A stretch of 9,022 nucleotides of DNA from assembly GCA_025351545.1 (NCBI GenBank), contig JANXVQ010000513.1, positions 1 through 9,022 of the forward strand. The letters are read 5' to 3'. The notes under the pieces were generated by a model that was given only the letters and a program-made list of their open reading frames with translations, did not search any database and was not told the DNA's origin. Made by a program: the position numbers and the translations under genes. This document shows, piece by piece, positions 7,625 through 9,022 of the stretch. Origin of the DNA: Spirosoma sp. Its GTDB lineage: Bacteria > Bacteroidota > Bacteroidia > Cytophagales > Spirosomataceae. How positions within the stretch are numbered: position 1 is the stretch's first letter; the number at the start of each line of letters is the position of its first letter.

Positions 7625-8104
7625 ATGAAAATTCGCGTAGGGCAAGGATACGACGTTCACCGGCTGGAAGAAGGCCGGGCGTTCTGGCTGGGAGGTATTC
7701 AGATTCCAAGTACATTCGGGCCGGTTGGCCATTCGGATGCTGATGTGGTTTGCCATGTGTTGTGCGATGCGCTTCTGGGAGCGGCTAACATGCGCAATAT
7801 CGGCTATCATTTTTCCGACAAAGATCCACGCTGGAAAGGCGTTGACAGTAAATTATTGCTGGCCGAAGTACTCCGAATGGTACGTGGTGCGGGTTACGAG
7901 ATCTCGAATGTAGACGTAACGGTTGTGTTGCAGGAGCCAAAGCTGAACCCACACATTCCGGCAATGAAAATGTGTCTGGCCAGCGTAATGGCTATTCCCG
8001 AAGACGATATTTCGATCAAAGCGACCACTTCCGAGCATATTGGCTTTGTTGGTCGGGGCGAAGGCATTGCAGCGCATTGTGTAGCGCTTATCTTTAGGGA
8101 TTAG
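7625..8104 (+). CDS. ispF: 2-C-methyl-D-erythritol 2,4-cyclodiphosphate synthase
   Basis: This 159-aa enzyme of the MEP isoprenoid pathway converts CDP-methylerythritol 2-phosphate to methylerythritol 2,4-cyclodiphosphate plus CMP; the family is a cytoplasmic homotrimer. The start at MKIRVGQGYDVHRL matches the family N-terminus. The frame stays open further upstream inside the peptidase gene, but that extension has no family resemblance. Zinc ligands are D10 and H12 (DVH) and H44 (VVCHVL). GHSDADV (35-41) is the signature loop, FSDKDP (63-68) follows, and KATTSEHIGFVGRGEGIA (132-149) is the conserved C-terminal region that binds the cytidine and diphosphate in homologues. Length matches the usual 155-165 aa. 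The ATG begins 1 nt after the peptidase stop codon, implying translational coupling. No ispD, the gene it often adjoins in other bacteria, is in the window. Confidence 0.98.
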   Translation: MKIRVGQGYDVHRLEEGRAFWLGGIQIPSTFGPVGHSDADVVCHVLCDALLGAANMRNIGYHFSDKDPRWKGVDSKLLLAEVLRMVRGAGYEISNVDVTVVLQEPKLNPHIPAMKMCLASVMAIPEDDISIKATTSEHIGFVGRGEGIAAHCVALIFRD

Positions 8105-8124
8105 TTTGTAAATACAACTTGTTT

Positions 8125-9022
8125 ATGAAGCGTCTGATTTACTTCCTTGCTCTTGTGCTGCCGGGCTTAATTGCCTGCGGCCAAACCCCCAAACCAACTC
8201 AACCCGCCGAGCCATTGGGCTTCGAAGAATATGACCCCGTTTCGACGCTGAAAGTGCCGGAACATAAACTAACCCATTCCAAATACCCGTTCATTGATGT
8301 TCACAATCACCAGTGGGACATGGATAAGGCGAATCTGCGGCCACTCCTGGCGCAGATGGACAGCCTGAATATGGGCATTATGATTAATCTTAGCGGTCGG
8401 GGTTGGGGAAACGTAGCGCAGGGAACCCAGTTTTTCGATAACGCACTGGCCAACGCCAACAAGACAGATGCAAAACGACTGGTGCTATTTACGAACCTCA
8501 ATTTTGACGATATTGGCCGGAAAGGCTGGACTGAAGAGGCCGTTGCACTTCTGGAAGCAGACATCAAAAAAGGGGCACATGGACTAAAGATTTTCAAGAA
8601 TCTGGGCCTTAACAATAAAGACGAATCAGGGCACCGCGTTGCGGTGGATGACCCACGCCTTGACCCAATCTGGGCAAAATGTGGCGAATTAGGCGTTCCA
8701 GTACTGATTCACACCGCCGACCCCAAGCCATTTTGGGACCCAATGGACCGTTACAACGAACGCTGGCTCGAACTCAAGCTACATGGGGGCCGTAGACGCG
8801 CTGCCAACGACCCCATCCCCTGGGAAAAACTCATTGCCGAACAGCATAACGTATTTCGCAAGCACCCCAAAACGGCATTCATTGCCGCTCACATGGGTTG
8901 GTATCCAAACGATCTGACCAAGCTCGACAGCCTGATGAAAGTCTTCCCAAATATGAACGTTGAGATTGGCGCTGTCATTGCCGAATTAGGGCGTCAGCCA
9001 AGAGCGAGCCGGAAGTTTTTCG
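8125..9022 (+). CDS. amidohydrolase-superfamily lipoprotein (3' end beyond window)
   Basis: The open frame continues to the window edge, giving 299 codons of what is probably a 370-400-aa protein. A lipoprotein signal (MKRLIYFLALVLPGLIAC) has a good lipobox L-I-A-C with the cysteine at residue 18, so it is expected to be membrane-anchored outside the cytoplasm. A short Pro-rich linker follows, then a metal-dependent TIM-barrel hydrolase domain of the amidohydrolase-2 type. The HxH metal motif is FIDVHNH (H60, H62). GLKIFKNLG (153-161) carries a conserved Lys, VPVLIHTADP (191-200) supplies H196 and FIAAHMGW (252-259) supplies H256. IAELGRQPRASRKFF closes the visible part, and the catalytic Asp should lie just beyond. 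The family also includes decarboxylases and lactonases, so the reaction is not fixed. It begins 20 nt after ispF with no terminator between, so it is probably the third gene of the operon. Confidence 0.92.
   Translation, partial: MKRLIYFLALVLPGLIACGQTPKPTQPAEPLGFEEYDPVSTLKVPEHKLTHSKYPFIDVHNHQWDMDKANLRPLLAQMDSLNMGIMINLSGRGWGNVAQGTQFFDNALANANKTDAKRLVLFTNLNFDDIGRKGWTEEAVALLEADIKKGAHGLKIFKNLGLNNKDESGHRVAVDDPRLDPIWAKCGELGVPVLIHTADPKPFWDPMDRYNERWLELKLHGGRRRAANDPIPWEKLIAEQHNVFRKHPKTAFIAAHMGWYPNDLTKLDSLMKVFPNMNVEIGAVIAELGRQPRASRKFF

Noticed and set aside
8307..8615. 102-codon minus-strand frame
   Set aside because: It is antisense within the amidohydrolase gene, whose plus-strand frame carries the metal-binding motifs.
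1..9022. CRISPR arrays, tRNA/rRNA genes, insertion sequences, phage or defence genes
   Set aside because: I saw no regularly spaced repeats, transposase motifs, structural RNA signatures or defence domains. Almost all of the window is accounted for by the six housekeeping or transport-type genes.

Overview
The window looks like chromosomal DNA from a Bacteroidota member, most likely a Cytophagales/Spirosoma-like organism. The grounds are a SusC/SusD outer-membrane pair, lipoprotein signal peptides, and one promoter that matches the Bacteroidota sigma-A pattern (TTTG, 20-nt spacer, TAnnTTTG). Genus-level placement is an impression from protein style, not a search result.

Left half, minus strand (66-4814): a two-gene operon encoding a SusC/RagA-type TonB-dependent transporter, followed 12 bp later by its SusD/RagB-type surface lipoprotein. 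Together they should form an outer-membrane uptake complex for an oligomeric nutrient. No hydrolase, sigma/anti-sigma pair or sensor is visible next to them, so the substrate cannot be read from this window. The 339-bp region upstream of susC has no convincing gene. It does contain an AT-rich tract, a perfect 14-bp palindrome and three copies of the heptamer CGTTTGC (one inverted), which may be control elements.

Middle, minus strand (5154-6284): an exported TPR-like helical repeat protein of unknown specific role. It apparently starts at TTG, and a strong stem-loop lies just after its stop codon.

Right half, plus strand (6373-9022): an apparent operon transcribed divergently from the TPR gene. 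It holds an M16-family zinc peptidase, ispF (MEP isoprenoid pathway) 1 nt downstream, and 20 nt further a lipoprotein of the amidohydrolase (metal-dependent TIM-barrel) superfamily that runs off the window. A near-ideal Bacteroidota promoter sits in the 88-bp divergent gap.

Most of the window is ordinary for this phylum, and I see no convincing undescribed system. The points worth a second look are the repeats upstream of susC, the TTG start, the tight peptidase-ispF junction, and an unresolved reading frame at the left edge.
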